The notes beneath the pieces are model-generated. The model was given only the letters and a program-made list of their open reading frames with translations. It made no database searches and had not been told where the DNA came from. This document shows positions 36,402 to 48,890 of a stretch of DNA of 64,000 nucleotides, piece by piece. The DNA comes from Lunularia cruciata (taxonomy: Eukaryota; Streptophyta; Marchantiopsida; Lunulariales; Lunulariaceae). How positions within the stretch are numbered: position 1 is the first letter of the stretch; every line of letters starts with the position of its first letter. Where the stretch lies: NCBI GenBank assembly GCA_948567375.1, contig OX419755.1:38259001-38323000 (forward strand), in the 5' to 3' direction. Position numbers and translations under genes: made by a program.

Positions 36402-37068
36402 TCCTTTGCTGATTGGCATTCTTCAGTTGCTGCTCCACGCCACTCACCAATTCTGTGATCTTGTTCCCTGTCATTGTCAAGAACCTCTTGGTCCCAAGGT
36501 AGTCAGTTTCTTCCTATGTACTTTCTTGATTGGCAGACCCCCAAGAAGTTTGTTACAAGATCTTTGGATCAGGTTGCGCTACCCGACACAAAGTCCTTGT
36601 TTTTGTATCTTATCTTGTCCAACCATTGTCCTTTGGACTTGACCCAAGGTCAACTTTGGGTTTATGCCAAACACACACTTCTTCACATTTCTTCCTTGTT
36701 TAGCCTTCTTTCAGCTTTACCAATGCACTTCTTCTTCAAAAATTTAACAAAACAAAAAATGTAGGTACCACAATAAGGTTAACCTGAAGGGAAGAAGAAG
36801 CCAAAGAACTTTGGGTGGATGTAATATTTAAGAAGAAGACTGTAGAGAGCTTGAAAGCGAGTGTTGAGAGGCATGGAAGAGATGTGGACTATCAAGCAAA
36901 AGAGTTGAAGAACCAAAAGTAGTAGTCTAGAAGATGAAAAGTGAAGTGGGAGAAGATCATATTGAACTGATACATGCAAAGGCAATGGTAGTTGTGATGG
37001 AGCAGGACTTAGAGAGCTTGAAGAAGAGCATGGTAGAGAAGGACCAAGCATGGTAGAGGGAATCAACA

Positions 37069-37485
37069 ATGAAACACCAAGAGGAAGAAAGACTACAAGG
37101 TCAAGGAAGAAGTCTAGAAAGTCTGATTGCCCAATATGCAGAAAAGAAGAAGATGTTGGCAGCTGAGTACAAAGATGAGTTGAAGGTAGAATGTTCTTGG
37201 GGGTATGCATCAAAATCTGTAGGAGAGGTTGTAGGGAGAATGAGAGCAATGCGGAGCACAAAAGCTAAAGGGAAGTTGGAGGATGCGGAGCTGCACAAAT
37301 CGAAGTTGCTTGTGCAAGAAACTTGGAAGAGGAAGCCAAAGGACATAGATATGAATAGTTTGTTGATTTTTTTGAGAGACAAAGTAGATGGGAAGATGAT
37401 AGAAGTAGGAGACCATGTCTATCTCAAATTAGATTTAGTAAACTCTGAATTAGAGAAATTATGTAGTAGAGTGAAGGAGAATTAG
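37069..37485 (+). pseudogene. Best-preserved segment of the family B ORF, plus-sense copy
   Basis: 138 codons: a K/E/R-rich N-terminal stretch with heptad-like spacing, KAKGKLEDAELHKSKLLVQE, then IEVGDHVYLKLDLVNSELEK and a stop after CSRVKEN. After the stop at 37483-37485 homology continues (VVEVRVQVSSVELLEILEMS near 37500-37555), so the stop is a lesion relative to the other copies. No known domain. The VGD-box could be described as a family signature. Confidence 0.5.
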
Positions 37486-38513
37486 AAGTCTGAAGTTGTA
37501 GAAGTAAGAGTGCAGGTATCTTCGGTTGAGTTACTTGAGATATTAGAGATGAGTGGGTTAGAGGATAAAGAAGTAGATAGATTGCCCATGTTTTCAATTT
37601 TAGTTTAGAGTGAAGAGATAATAGAAATAGAAGATGTAGTAGTTGTATTAGATAGACCCAAAGAAGGAGAAGTCCTTGAAAGAACATCGGGTTTGAAAGT
37701 TGAAGTTGAGGTTGACATCAAATCAGAGTAGTAATGGATTTGAGGTTTGAAGAGGTAGATGTGGTTTGTCATTTCAGATTTGCAAGCTGGTAAAGGTGTT
37801 GTAAAATGGTATTTCTATTAATAATTGTCAAAGTTCTTTGACTATTTAAAGGAAGCAATTTTGCAGTGTGTTGTTGTTTAGTATTTTTATTTTTGAAGTT
37901 GAGTAAAGCAACGTGTTGTAACTCAATGCTCGTCATTTCAGCTTAATTCTGAGTATCAATCCTATGTGTGTGTTTGTTAGTGTTTGGAGAATTTTGAAGT
38001 GCAAGTTAGATTGTTGGATGTTGGATTCCACAACTCTGATTTCATTGTGTGTTTGTTCTTGAATGGATATCAATCAAAGCAATGCCTTGATAGATCTATG
38101 AGGAATTGTAGTGTTGGTAGTATTCTGCATTGGTGAGCACAATACTGGGTTGATGCAAAGCAATTTTGATCAAGAAAGTTGTGCCTTCAATGGAGAGGTG
38201 GAACAATTCTAAGGCAAAGTAATTCTGTAGTGAAGTAGCCTTCTTTGCAAGAATTTGAATCATCATAATCAAGATTATTTAGAAAGATTTGATAAAGTTG
38301 TGATTAGGAGAGTGTTAACTTGTGACAAAATTTCAAATCAGTGCTTGTTACTCTCTTCTAGCTATGGTTTCTACTTGAGAGACTAAAGAAGAACTAAAGA
38401 AGAACTGAATAACTACTATTTACTTTGTTTCTGACCATTTCTGATGAATATTTTTGTGGGAACAAACTTTACTCAATGATTACCGCAAAAGTGATACTTG
38501 TTGGGTTGTCACA

Positions 38514-40758
38514 CAATAGATATCATATACTCTCTATAGGTTCTGGAGTGCATCAATTGAAATGCATTGTTTTACATTTTGATGCTAAGATAGAACTATT
38601 AACAAAATATCATTTCTAAACACAAATTGGTAAACTATCTTACTACTCTAAGATTACATATTTAATCTACATAAGTTTCTTTATATTCTTTTTTGAAGAT
38701 GATTTGGACCAAAATATGCCTTTATGTATATGTGAGGCATATTTGAATCATGTTGAAGGTGAAGACTTTTCTCTATTGATGTGGAGTATCCTACTATTTT
38801 TTATATTTACTAAAGTAAGACAAACACTCACAAGATATCCAATCTATACTTTTGGACTCAAAAGAACTATAAAAGAGCTACTTGAGGTAGAATTATGGAT
38901 ACTACCTTTTGCCTAAGAAAATGATATATTCAATGAAGGTAAAAAAAATTCTACCTTATTTGCCTTATTTTTAAAGCCAATTTAATAACTAAAATAAAAT
39001 GTAGATAAGAAAGAAAATTTGATCTCTTTTTATTGAGAGATAAAGATGAAAAGGAGAAGAAGAGATCTTTTGAGATGTTAAAGCAATAGAGAGTGGGATA
39101 GAATATGGGCTTGTCAAGAGGTAAAGGGCAAGAATTTGGACCTACTAATTTGAAGGTGGCTAGCTTGGGGAGAAAAATTCATCTCCACTTGAACAAGAGT
39201 TTATGTTGATAGAAATTACGGAAGTATCTACTATAACACAATCGTGATTTCCTTGATTGAGCATCTTATGACTAAGAGAAAATAATTGATGCAAAGTTTC
39301 ATAATGACTTGTTAAGTTTATAATGCATATACTATCTGAAGACTTAATTGATTATCTCAAAGAGAAAGTGGATCATGTTAGTACTCATCTCTTGGAACTT
39401 GAAGTAGAGCTAAGGTCCCAATTCTTTGATAAGAATGAAATTATAATCTATGTAATAGTTCAATTTAGACATACATATCCCACTTGTCTATTGCTAGGTA
39501 GTGGAGGATCAAAGCATGGTCCTTTTTATCACTCTTGCTCCTGTTATTTTCTCTTACTCACAATGATAACACACCAAAGACTCTTGAAGACTTAACCAAG
39601 GCTTAGCTTTGAAAGATCTAAATTTACTCTACACCTCTTGCTCTACAAATAACTTGCAAGGAGATTGTGATAAACAATGGAATTACTTAGCCCGCTAATA
39701 GTTTAATAGCATAGGATATTTGACCAACGGTCTTCAATGGGTGTATGGTCGCTATCCACACATGAGAAGTCTTTGGTGGTGCTAATAGTACTTGGCAGCT
39801 GTTGTTTGCTTAGGTAGCAAGAGAAATTTAAATGATTGATAATATGGTCTTTGGCTTTAAAAATTTTGGGCAAAGAATCTTTGCACCTTTTTTCTTTGGT
39901 TTTAGCTATTCTTTGTACTTGGGTTCATTATCCATCTTCTTTGGTTTTGTTTCTTCGTACCTTTAGAGCCTTCATTTTTTGGTTCTTTGTACCTCAAAAT
40001 AAAAATATAGGCCTAAAGAATGCCCAAACAATAGGTTTCTTCCCATAAACATGGGAATTCCTTCCCTCAAATTTACAAAAAGAAAGAAACACAACAAAAT
40101 TACAAGTTTTGTAAATTTGTGGCCACCCAAAGAAGCTTGCAAGAGTTAATACCACTTATTTGGATTATTTTGATTTTTATTATTTATAGATATTTAGCTT
40201 TGAGGAAAAAACTGGAGACTCTTAGATACACAAGCCTCTTTTGTGCTTACTTTCCTATAGTCAAAGGAAAGGTCATGCAAAGAAATCCCTGACTAAGTCA
40301 TTGAGTCAAAATTAAACCAAACACTTATGAATATTATTCTCATTTATTTTTACCTTCCCTTAGTTTTTTTCTTTAGACAATTATTTGTCTAGAAAATTTG
40401 GTGTGTTACAATTTCACAAGTATATAAACAAGAGATGAGAAGGTACTCATCCTCTTTCATTTGTAACTTTCTTTATTTCATTGATATCTCTAGTAAGCAG
40501 TATCTTGAGTCTTGGATATGCCTTGGAAGAGTGTCATGGATTTTGGTTCACCACCTTCTTGGACCATAGACCTTAACAACCATCATAGGTTCATCTTGAA
40601 TGAAAGTTAAGTTTGCTTTACAATTACAAAATTTCATAACCCTTAGCCTCCATGGCATACTTTTTATAGAACTATAGGCCATAACCTCTATCATGTTGCT
40701 TACATATGGAACTTTATACCTCATTCACAAGTACATGTAAGCTTATGGAACCATGGCA
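38514..40758. other. No recognised gene
   Basis: AT-rich. Plus frames at 38704-38916 and 39323-39595 have no motif I recognise and no repeat partner in the window. Confidence 0.5.
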
Positions 40759-41432
40759 TGTGAGCCGGCCTGTCTCTCACTCAAGATGAACCTCCAATGA
40801 CTATTATGATAGCACACCATGGACTAAGAAGGCAAGGAACTCCAACTCTATCATACTCCTCCAAGGCTAACACTCCAAGATTCAAAAAATTGCTCACTAG
40901 AGAATTCAATGAGAGAGAGATAGTTGCAAATGAAAGAATGATGAGTACCACCTCACCCCTATTTTATATACTTGTGAAATAGTTACACACCAAAGTTGTC
41001 AACTATTGGAATAACTCAAGTTATAAGGCTAAAAGTCAAGTAAAGTAAAAAATTTAAAGAAATATCCATACTCATGGGAATATTCTCCTAAGCATGTGGT
41101 CTTATCTTGACCACTAAGTCAAGGATTCCTTCTTGTGGGCTATCCTTGGACTATAGAAGAACCCAAAGCAAAAAGGCTTGTGGGTCAACTCTTTCCTCAA
41201 AGCCAAGCACCTAAGAATGATCCCAAGTCAATAACTAGAATCCAAAATGTTGGTGCTCATCTTTTTCATTTCCTCTAAAGTAAGATCCCCTCTATCTTAA
41301 CTATGACTAACTTTAGCTAATCATGACTCTTGTAGAACCATCCTTTATCTTTATTTAAATAATACCATTCAAGTACTTATAATACCAAACTAAATATCAC
41401 AATAGCACATACATGTACAAATGGGTGTTACA
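40759..41432 (-). repeat. Solo LTR-A
   Basis: 674 bp from tgtgagccggcctg to gggtgttaca, diverged from the intact LTR by scattered substitutions and small indels. Flanks tggca (40754-40758) and tgtca (41433-41437) are a 5 bp duplication with one change. No internal domain adjoins it. Confidence 0.9.
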
Positions 41433-42234
41433 TGTCATAATCTTATGCAACTCAACATTGATTATGGAGCCTTAGACCATCCCTACTATGCAATTATAAG
41501 AGTTGTGCAACACCAAAAGTATGAGAGAACATGGTTGCATGACAAGACATGAAAAGAACCCCCTCATGGGATGCTAAAGGGGAAAGGGAACCCCACTCAT
41601 GCAAATTCAACCTTGCACAAAAGCACTTTCATGTTTTTTGCCATGCTAATATTCTTGATAGTACAATCATCAAGATGTATTTTTTATGAGGAAAATGGTT
41701 CTTGGGTAAGTGATGGTGATACTTACCCCTAAAAGAAGAAAAAATTCTCTAAATTGTGTATCTTCCCCTATTTAGATTTTTTGTTTTATTGCTCTCAATA
41801 TAAAAGTACTAGCTTTGGGTAGAAGGTTTTGATTTTGGCATCAAAATTTTCATATATTTTGACCAAAAGTGAAAACCTAGGATAAGCACTAGCCATGGAG
41901 AAGTCTACAAATATGTAGAGTATTATTACACATGATATCTCAAAATTCATAGAATTTTGAGCAGTAAATTTGTAAAAGAGTGGGACTAGCAAGGATGATC
42001 ACGTGCTAAATGCTTTTATGTGGTATAAGGACTACAATCCAAAAAATCAAAGTTTCCAACTTATCCAATATTTGCATGTCCTCAAATTGGTTTTGAAATA
42101 TCTAGATGGTTATTCAAGCTTGATAGTTGTACTAAAAAGCAAACATGAGGCCATCCTATTGAATATGAAAAAAAAAGTCTTTGGGTGCTAAGATTTTTGC
42201 CTATCCCAAGAGGCCATAAGCTTGATGCATTTGG

Positions 42235-42289
42235 TTCTTGATGCACTTGGTTTCTATCACAAAGTGATAGAAACCAAGTGCATCAAGAA
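42235..42289. repeat. Perfect 26 bp inverted repeat with 3 bp loop
   Basis: ttcttgatgcacttggtttc... (42235-42260) is followed after aaa by its exact reverse complement (42264-42289). A diverged partial direct copy (cttgatgcatttgg) precedes it at 42221-42234. Confidence 0.95.
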
Positions 42290-43877
42290 ATTTTAACAAA
42301 AAAGGAAGTATAGAAGGATTAAAATTTATACATCATATGACAAGATAAAGCATAGATAAAGCAAGCTGTTGCAATGGAGTTAAGCTCATTCATGAATTTA
42401 TTTCAAGCTCCAATTGATACATTGGAAGATCAAAGCCAACGGTTCTTCAAGCTATCTCTATAGTTTGAAAAAGCTCTAGCTTTGAGCATCTAAAAAATAT
42501 GATTGAAAAATTGGAGGACCAAGTACAAGTTGTTGGTTCCATCCAAATGCTACACTAGTAGCAAGGAGAATGGGAAGTGAATCTCACTTCAAAATTGTTA
42601 ATAGTAATGATGAAGAACTAGAATAACATGAAATAGTACTCCAGAATTTTTAGAAGTCACCTTTCAAAGCCTACCAGTGGTAAAAAAATTCATTTTTGAG
42701 TGCATAGTGTTCTCTAGAGTTATGGATTGCTATCATGTTAAAGCTTATTTAGCTCAAAGTTCACTAGAATGTCAAGTTCTACTTTTTTTGATTGCAAAAC
42801 GTTTTCCAATAAGTACTCCTAGTCTAGGTCTGGTTCTTTATACTATCATGTTGTGCATAGAAGTGAAGGCTTCTATGATATCCCATATTGTGCTTTGTGA
42901 CCAAAAACTTGACAAGTTACTTATCATTGCAAAGATTTCAACACTCCCAAAGCATATTTTTATGTCTTTTCAGACCACTTCCTAGACTAGAGCATAGTGC
43001 TTTTTCTTTTATTGTTGTGGTTTAGCTATTATGTTCATAAAAACTAACATATTTAGATATATGCCATTACAAAGAAGGTATTCTCTTTTACATCTATGGA
43101 TATTGATTGTATACTCCACTTTTGGAAGTTGAGAGTGAGCTAATTTTTTCAACAATTGAGATTTGTCAACAATATTAATATCATTGTTGGAACATGCCAA
43201 AGTAGCCAAAATATGCCAAACATGCTATATTGTAGATCTTGTAAACATGTTGCTTCTAGTACAATCACTTCCCTTTTCCTCTTATCTTGGTTTGGCCCTT
43301 GCCTTGAGGCCATGCACCTTTTCAATACCTGCCCTATGCAATCCAATAATCAAAATATATCTAGAAAACCTTTGGCTGAATTAATTCTCAACTGGTGTTT
43401 GATATCTTCATGGGCTAGCTCTCTCAAATATTTAGGGCCAAAAGCAACAACTAAAGCTTTGCAAAAATGAGTAAAGCACAAATTTATAAGGACTCATCAA
43501 CAAAATCAAATGTAATTCCATAACATAGTTTTTGGTGAGCTACCATGACTTTTGGTATCGTACTCAAACCTATCAACCTAGGATGTGGACCAGTTGATCC
43601 AACATTCTTGATTATTTTCAAGAAAAAAGATTTCCCATCCAAAACCATCTTCTCAATAATTCTTATTATACATTGATATCTTAGTAAAATGTCTAGATAT
43701 ATGCACTTTGCTCCAACTATCCTATATCTATCAAAATTTGGAGCACAACGCAATTGACTACCTCAATTAGATTTTGTTTTGGATTTCTCTTCATCTACCT
43801 TACTTGTCCCAAATGAATTGCTCTTTGCATTTTTCTTGATCATCTTCAAGAAATTGAGTTTTCAATATTGCAAGATC

Positions 43878-44070
43878 ATTTCTCCAAGCTTTTGTAGCAT
43901 CTTCTTGTCTAAAGATGCTCTTTGGAAGTGATATACTCTCTAGAAGGTTGGTGACAAGTTCTCAAGAATTGTATCATTTCTCCAAGCTTTTGTGGTGTCT
44001 TCTTGTCAAAATATGCTCTTTGGAAGTGATATACTCTCTAAAAAGTTGGTGAAAAATTCTCAAGATAGAT
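43878..44070. repeat. Two-copy tandem duplication, 98 bp unit
   Basis: The block starting atttctccaagcttttgt at 43878 recurs at 43976, about 90 percent identical, including ctctttggaagtgatatact. Confidence 0.9.
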
Positions 44071-45126
44071 GTTCTTTTCTGGTTCAATTGGTTCAAATTA
44101 GTCCAATTTTCTCTTGCAAGTTCTATGGGTTACCCATAAGTCTATAAAATTATATGGACCACAAAAGAGGTGACCCATGAAATTTTACGAGGCTGTAGAC
44201 ATACCTTGTAAATTCAAATCCACCCCATTGTGCACCCTTACAGATTTCCATAGTTTCCATAAATCTGTTTTATGGATTTGTTATAGATCCAAAAAATGTC
44301 CCTATCGTATCATATAAGGTTATGGGCAATAAGGCAATCGGCTTATAAGATTTAGTGCTATCTTTTCTGACATTTGCTTGTGGAGGCTTGTGCTCCTTAG
44401 CGTTGCTATGTTATTTATGATTGTGCCACAAGCAATGGACATGTGTGGACCAACATCTAATTTCCAAGATTTATGCTCTATAACTCTACTACAAAGCTAG
44501 ATTTTTGGACCAAGGACCTCCTTTCTTGGCCTTTATGCCATAGATATTCTTTGCATATGGAATTTCTTCTTCACTTTACAAAGTCAACCTTGTGCATTTT
44601 ATTCTCCACTATTCTATTCTAAAGTAAATGACCTAATAAAGAAGGAAATGAGTGTGGGACTACTTTTAACAGTGCATTGAAGTAGTGAGGGTATAGAGCA
44701 TGACTCAATGGAGTAGTTAATGCATGTGGGAGTGAGTCCTTAATTTGGAGCAGTATTTCCTTACTTACTTCATCTTGAGTTGTACATACCTTTAGAAGCT
44801 CTTGGTCATTCTCAATATATCCCATTCAAAATTATAACCAAAGCTAAATGAAAAAAGGCAATAAGTGAGGAAATATATCAAGAAAAGCTCTTACAGATCC
44901 ATGTATGGGATCATATCTTACCAAGTTGGTAGTAGCTCAGATTATAGGGGATACATCTCAACCCTTTTGCCTTCTACCGCCACCACCTTGAGAACCACAA
45001 TCAAAAGGTTTGGAACTTATTTCTACTAAGAAGGAGTTCCCGCAAAAAAAAAAAGTTGGAGCTCCATCATATTCATTAGGAGAAATGAACATGATATTGT
45101 CTCATGGCAAGTAAAAAATTGTGTGG

Positions 45127-45250
45127 TATGTCAAAATTGATTATAGTTCATTTTCTAGCAAAACCATCAACATGAATACTAAGCATAGTATGTCAAAATT
45201 AATTATAGTTCATTTTCTAGCAAAACCTTCAACATGAATACTAAGCATGT
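45127..45250. repeat. Two-copy tandem duplication, 62 bp unit
   Basis: tatgtcaaaattgattatag... at 45127 recurs at 45189 with two or three substitutions. Confidence 0.92.
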
Positions 45251-48200
45251 GATACTCAAGTTTGGATGGAAAAAATATTTAATACTTTACTAACTATTTT
45301 CATTGTGATACTATTGTAGGTAAATTGACAAAGTGATTGATGCAAACCGATTCCTACTTAGGGATCCTAGCTCAAAATTTGTCTTGGTAGTTAAGCAAAA
45401 TTATTTTCCAAAAGAGGAATCATGGATAGACCTAGCTTCTTGCTATTAATAGTTCCATATGGTTAGTAAGAACTACAAATGGGAACTACTACAAGCATGC
45501 TTTGATGCAAACCCTATGTGAACAATTTGAAAGATTCCATAAACAATGATTTTTATGTTTTCATAAATAAAAGAACGTGCAAGATGATTTTTGCACTTTT
45601 AGAAAGCTCAACTTCTCATTTAATTTTTAATTTTTTTTAATTCTACAACTCTAAGCATTAAAACGATGGTCTTAAAGCACTTAAGGATATTATTGGTACT
45701 AAGGGTATGGTAGGATATGGTATGAAATATGGCTTGAGTGAGAAACAAGCATAAGAGGTGAACCATTAGATTTTGGATAGGGATCAAAGATGTCCTTGTA
45801 GCTATTTGGTTTATACATGTCTAGCAACATCAAGGAATCATCTTATTTCTATAAGAAAAACCTCATTAATGGGAAGCTAGCTAAGATTTATAAAAAGCCA
45901 CAAAAGACAATTGACAAGTTACTCTCATTTTCTTTAAAGCCTAATGATTAGGTTGATGGATCCTTGTTTTAGATCTAGGACCATATTTTTGTACTTACTT
46001 AAAGATGGTCATCATAATATTACAAGGGAGAAGAAATTTTTCTAATATATATTTCTTTCTTTGAGAATATCTTGTTGAAGACTTTTTTTGTCCAACAAAT
46101 CTCAAAGACCATCTATCTGCCATAGGAAGCATATATAATAAGGAGATATGGATGTACAGCATGCTGATTAATCAGAGATACTCCAAAGATAGTTTTCATT
46201 CCTTTTTTGGAGGTAAGAGAGGGAGTAAAACTATCTATAGATCTTAAAGAGCAAGCTTGTATCCCCAAAGATAATAAAAACGAGTTGACCAAGCATAAGA
46301 GACAGCCAATGATAGATTAGATAGAAGAATTATTTTGAGGATAAGCTTAGCTGTTTTATTATTTTTTATATCTAAGTATATTTTTTGTAAACATTGTAAT
46401 GTATACTCATTCTTATGGAAATTGCACTTTCTCATCAAACTCATATGAGTACTCAGCATATATGGCACGTTTATATATAGAAGTATCAGTATAATACATC
46501 AACACTTATCATGAAATTTTGGCTATATTTATAATTTTAATTATTATAACAAAATAGCTTGAAGACCACATGACAATTTGAGCAAGTGTTAGTGTATCAT
46601 ATTTTAACATCTTTTAAGCTATTTTTCACATATTGAAACAAGGAATAGTGATTTACTTCTTGTGAGGCACTGCTCTTTACAACAAGGAATTATTGTTTTT
46701 GCATCTATCTTGAAGTTAAAGAATCAATTAAAGATTTGAAATTTTGAGTTAAATCAATCATGAGTTTACTTTCAAGCTTCTTAAGTCATCAATCTTTATA
46801 AGGTTAGTTCATATAATTATGAGGTCTAAACCATTTGAATAAGAGAAGATACTAATTTAATCATATATACATTAATTGAATGACTACTTACCATTTCTGG
46901 TCAGAAGAAATAAAATATCTTCACATGAAAACTAGAAATCACCTTGTATGAAGACTTATTATTGAAGTTAATAAATGAATTAATAGATATATAGCTTGAT
47001 GATGTTAAAATCACTATAAATTGAAGTGATTTACAATGCATCTATTAAATTCTAATGCATAATTGAATATGTCATCTATAGATATTTTAGAATAATTTTT
47101 TAGGAGAGTGTTGAAAACTATTTATAAATAAAATAAGATTACTTGATAATGATCAATCGATCACTTATGAGTGTGATAAAATGATATTTAGTACTAGTAA
47201 TGATGTTTGTGATCATCAATCAAGAAGCCTATTAAATCATGGATATACAAGACTGCTAAATTAAGCAAAAGATACTTAAATCTATATGTTTTTGATGACC
47301 AAGCCATATACATGTAATGCAATTATAGGGGTGTTCCTCATTATGATTGGTTAGTCATATACTTATAATTGGAAGAAGAATTTGGAAAAAGACATTTGAA
47401 AAAAGAAGAAGCCCCACCTTTTCTTTTCCAGATGTCAAGGATGACCTTTGTAAATAGTAAAAATTAGTATCATAGAAAAAATTATCAATTCTTGGAAAAA
47501 CCCAACCTTCCTCATTTGCTTTCCAAAAATTAAAATATAATTGGAATTGAATTGAGTGTGCTAAGCATAGTTTCTCAAGACAGAAATGAATATTAGTAAC
47601 GTGAACCAACAAAGACAATTAGGGAAATAAAATTTTATTTATTTATCCTACAACAATCGTTTTGTTCAGGCCTAAAACGTATTAATCTAAATTCTTTTAT
47701 TAATATTTTTGGAAAAATAAACAAGAGTATGGCGTTTAGTCATGTTCAGTATCCGACTTACTCTAAAAGATGTCCAAGTCGACGGTAGACATACCACAAC
47801 TGTTATGTCCAGAGTTGGCTCTAAAGTCGTGTAATCTGGCACTTTTAATTTTATATATATATATAATATTTTTTGGATCTGTAGAAATAGGTTTATCCAT
47901 CATCAAAAGACAAAACTCCGGAAAACACTTAAAACATGTTTATCCATTTTAACTTCAAACGTGTATCACACATTGCATATAATGATCATCATTTGATCAT
48001 TACTTCATTTCAACACAGGCGATTGCCTCCAAGAACTTCAATTGCACATATCAAGAAAGAAAATTTCGTCGAATAACTTTTGATCGTGGTGCATTCAAGC
48101 ACTTCAATCTCACTAGCACATACCGAGAAGTAGCACACACACGAAGAGTCATATTTATAGAAGAAGACTCGGCTCAAGACTTTTAAGTTCTCTCAAGCAT

Positions 48201-48375
48201 TTAGTTTCCAAATATACAAACAAATACCTGTATGCCTTCATGTATTAGTAATCAAACAGTAGTTGTACCTTTATCCCACCTTCACGGATTGTTAAATGTA
48301 CTATATAAAGGGCAGTATCACCGCCCTTCGTATTTATCTCCCCCATGGAATCCTTGTTAAGACGGATGGACACTA

Positions 48376-48400
48376 CAGAGTAAAACCTCCCAATAGTGGC
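48376..48400 (+). repeat. Left terminal inverted repeat of the Tigger element
   Basis: Begins CAGAGTAAAACCTCCC right after TA 48374-48375. Two further cactattg-type motifs follow within 60 bp. Confidence 0.93.
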
Positions 48401-48476
48401 ATACATCTGTACTGGCTTTCAATGTCACTATTGAGAGGTTGTCACTAAGCAGAGGAAAGTGCACAGCCTCTTTCCC

Positions 48477-48785
48477 CATGAGTCTCGGTGATCTTGAACG
48501 TACTGGAACTTTGGTGCCTGACCTACACATTTTTTTCACATTCTCGCTATTTATCCACATGAGTCTAGACGTTCTTGAGCATTCTGGAACTTGGGTGCTA
48601 TTTATCTGCATGAGCCTAGAAATTTCTTGAGTATTCTGGAACTTGGGTGCTATTTATCTGCATGAGTCTAGAAATTTCTTGAGTATTCTGGAACTTGGGT
48701 GCCCGCCTTACACACCTTTTTCCCACTCTGGCTATTTATCTGCGTGAGTTTTGACGTTCTTGAGCATTTTGGAACTTGGGTGCCC
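48477..48785. repeat. Five imperfect tandem units upstream of the transposase
   Basis: Units starting catgag or cgtgag at 48477, 48558, 48609, 48661 and 48743 share cttgag(c/t)att(c/t)tggaacttgg. Spacing alternates about 82, 51, 52 and 82 bp: the long unit has an extra ~30 bp (cacaccttttccccactct-like). Position suggests promoter or transposase-binding repeats. Confidence 0.85.
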
Positions 48786-48890
48786 CACCTACACACCTTT
48801 TCCCCACTCTCTCTATTTTTCCTTTTGATTGTGCAGTGAGTGGTGTTGGGGTTACTGTATTGCTGAATTTGAATTTGATCATCTACAAGC

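Larger units (their letters stand above)
25276..36772 (-). mobile_element. Minus-sense family B unit (about 3.7 kb) carrying the intact family A element
   Basis: Left end tgtggcaacccgg at 25276, right end gtaggtaccaca at 36772, flanked by gtaag (25271-25275) and ataag (36773-36777), a 5 bp duplication with one change. Subtracting the family A insertion and its 4 bp duplication leaves about 3.69 kb. In element sense it has a TATA site, a broken ORF starting at 36246, a CTATTTAAAG site (reverse of 25951-25960) and a ~680 bp tail. The two ends are not direct repeats. Confidence 0.78.
21849..38513 (+). mobile_element. Plus-sense family B copy, split by nested insertions
   Basis: Two parts, 21849-25275 and 36778-38513, form one B unit. 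At the split, the left part ends ctgaaggtaag and the right part resumes gttaacctgaagg; joined they align base for base over 36 bp with the other plus-sense B copy at about 9985-10020. The right end, ttgggttgtcaca at 38513, is the B terminus, and a CTATTTAAAGG site lies at 37842-37852, 671 bp before it. A possible start codon at 21849 opens MSSKKRKIVAKVEL. Many stops interrupt the ORF. Confidence 0.7.
41433..48373. other. AT-rich stretch without recognised genes
   Basis: Frames up to about 100 codons occur (42677-42985 plus; 43484-43753 minus) but show no motif I can name. It holds a perfect hairpin at 42235-42289, tandem duplications at 43878-44070 and 45127-45250, and a short AT dinucleotide run near 47852. 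Old transposon debris is likely but not demonstrable by eye. Confidence 0.5.

Noticed and set aside
36779-37261. 160-codon minus-strand ORF with membrane-like stretches
   Set aside because: Antisense of the plus-sense B ORF (37069-37485 and its upstream part), same composition effect.
43149-43760. Possible host gene fragments on the minus strand
   Set aside because: Several short frames look protein-like but shift repeatedly and contain no motif that I can name.
47852-47868. AT dinucleotide run
   Set aside because: Short low-complexity sequence, no further significance.
48477-48785. CRISPR-like array
   Set aside because: Units are imperfect, spacings differ and the spacers are themselves similar; it is a tandem repeat within a DNA transposon of a eukaryote.
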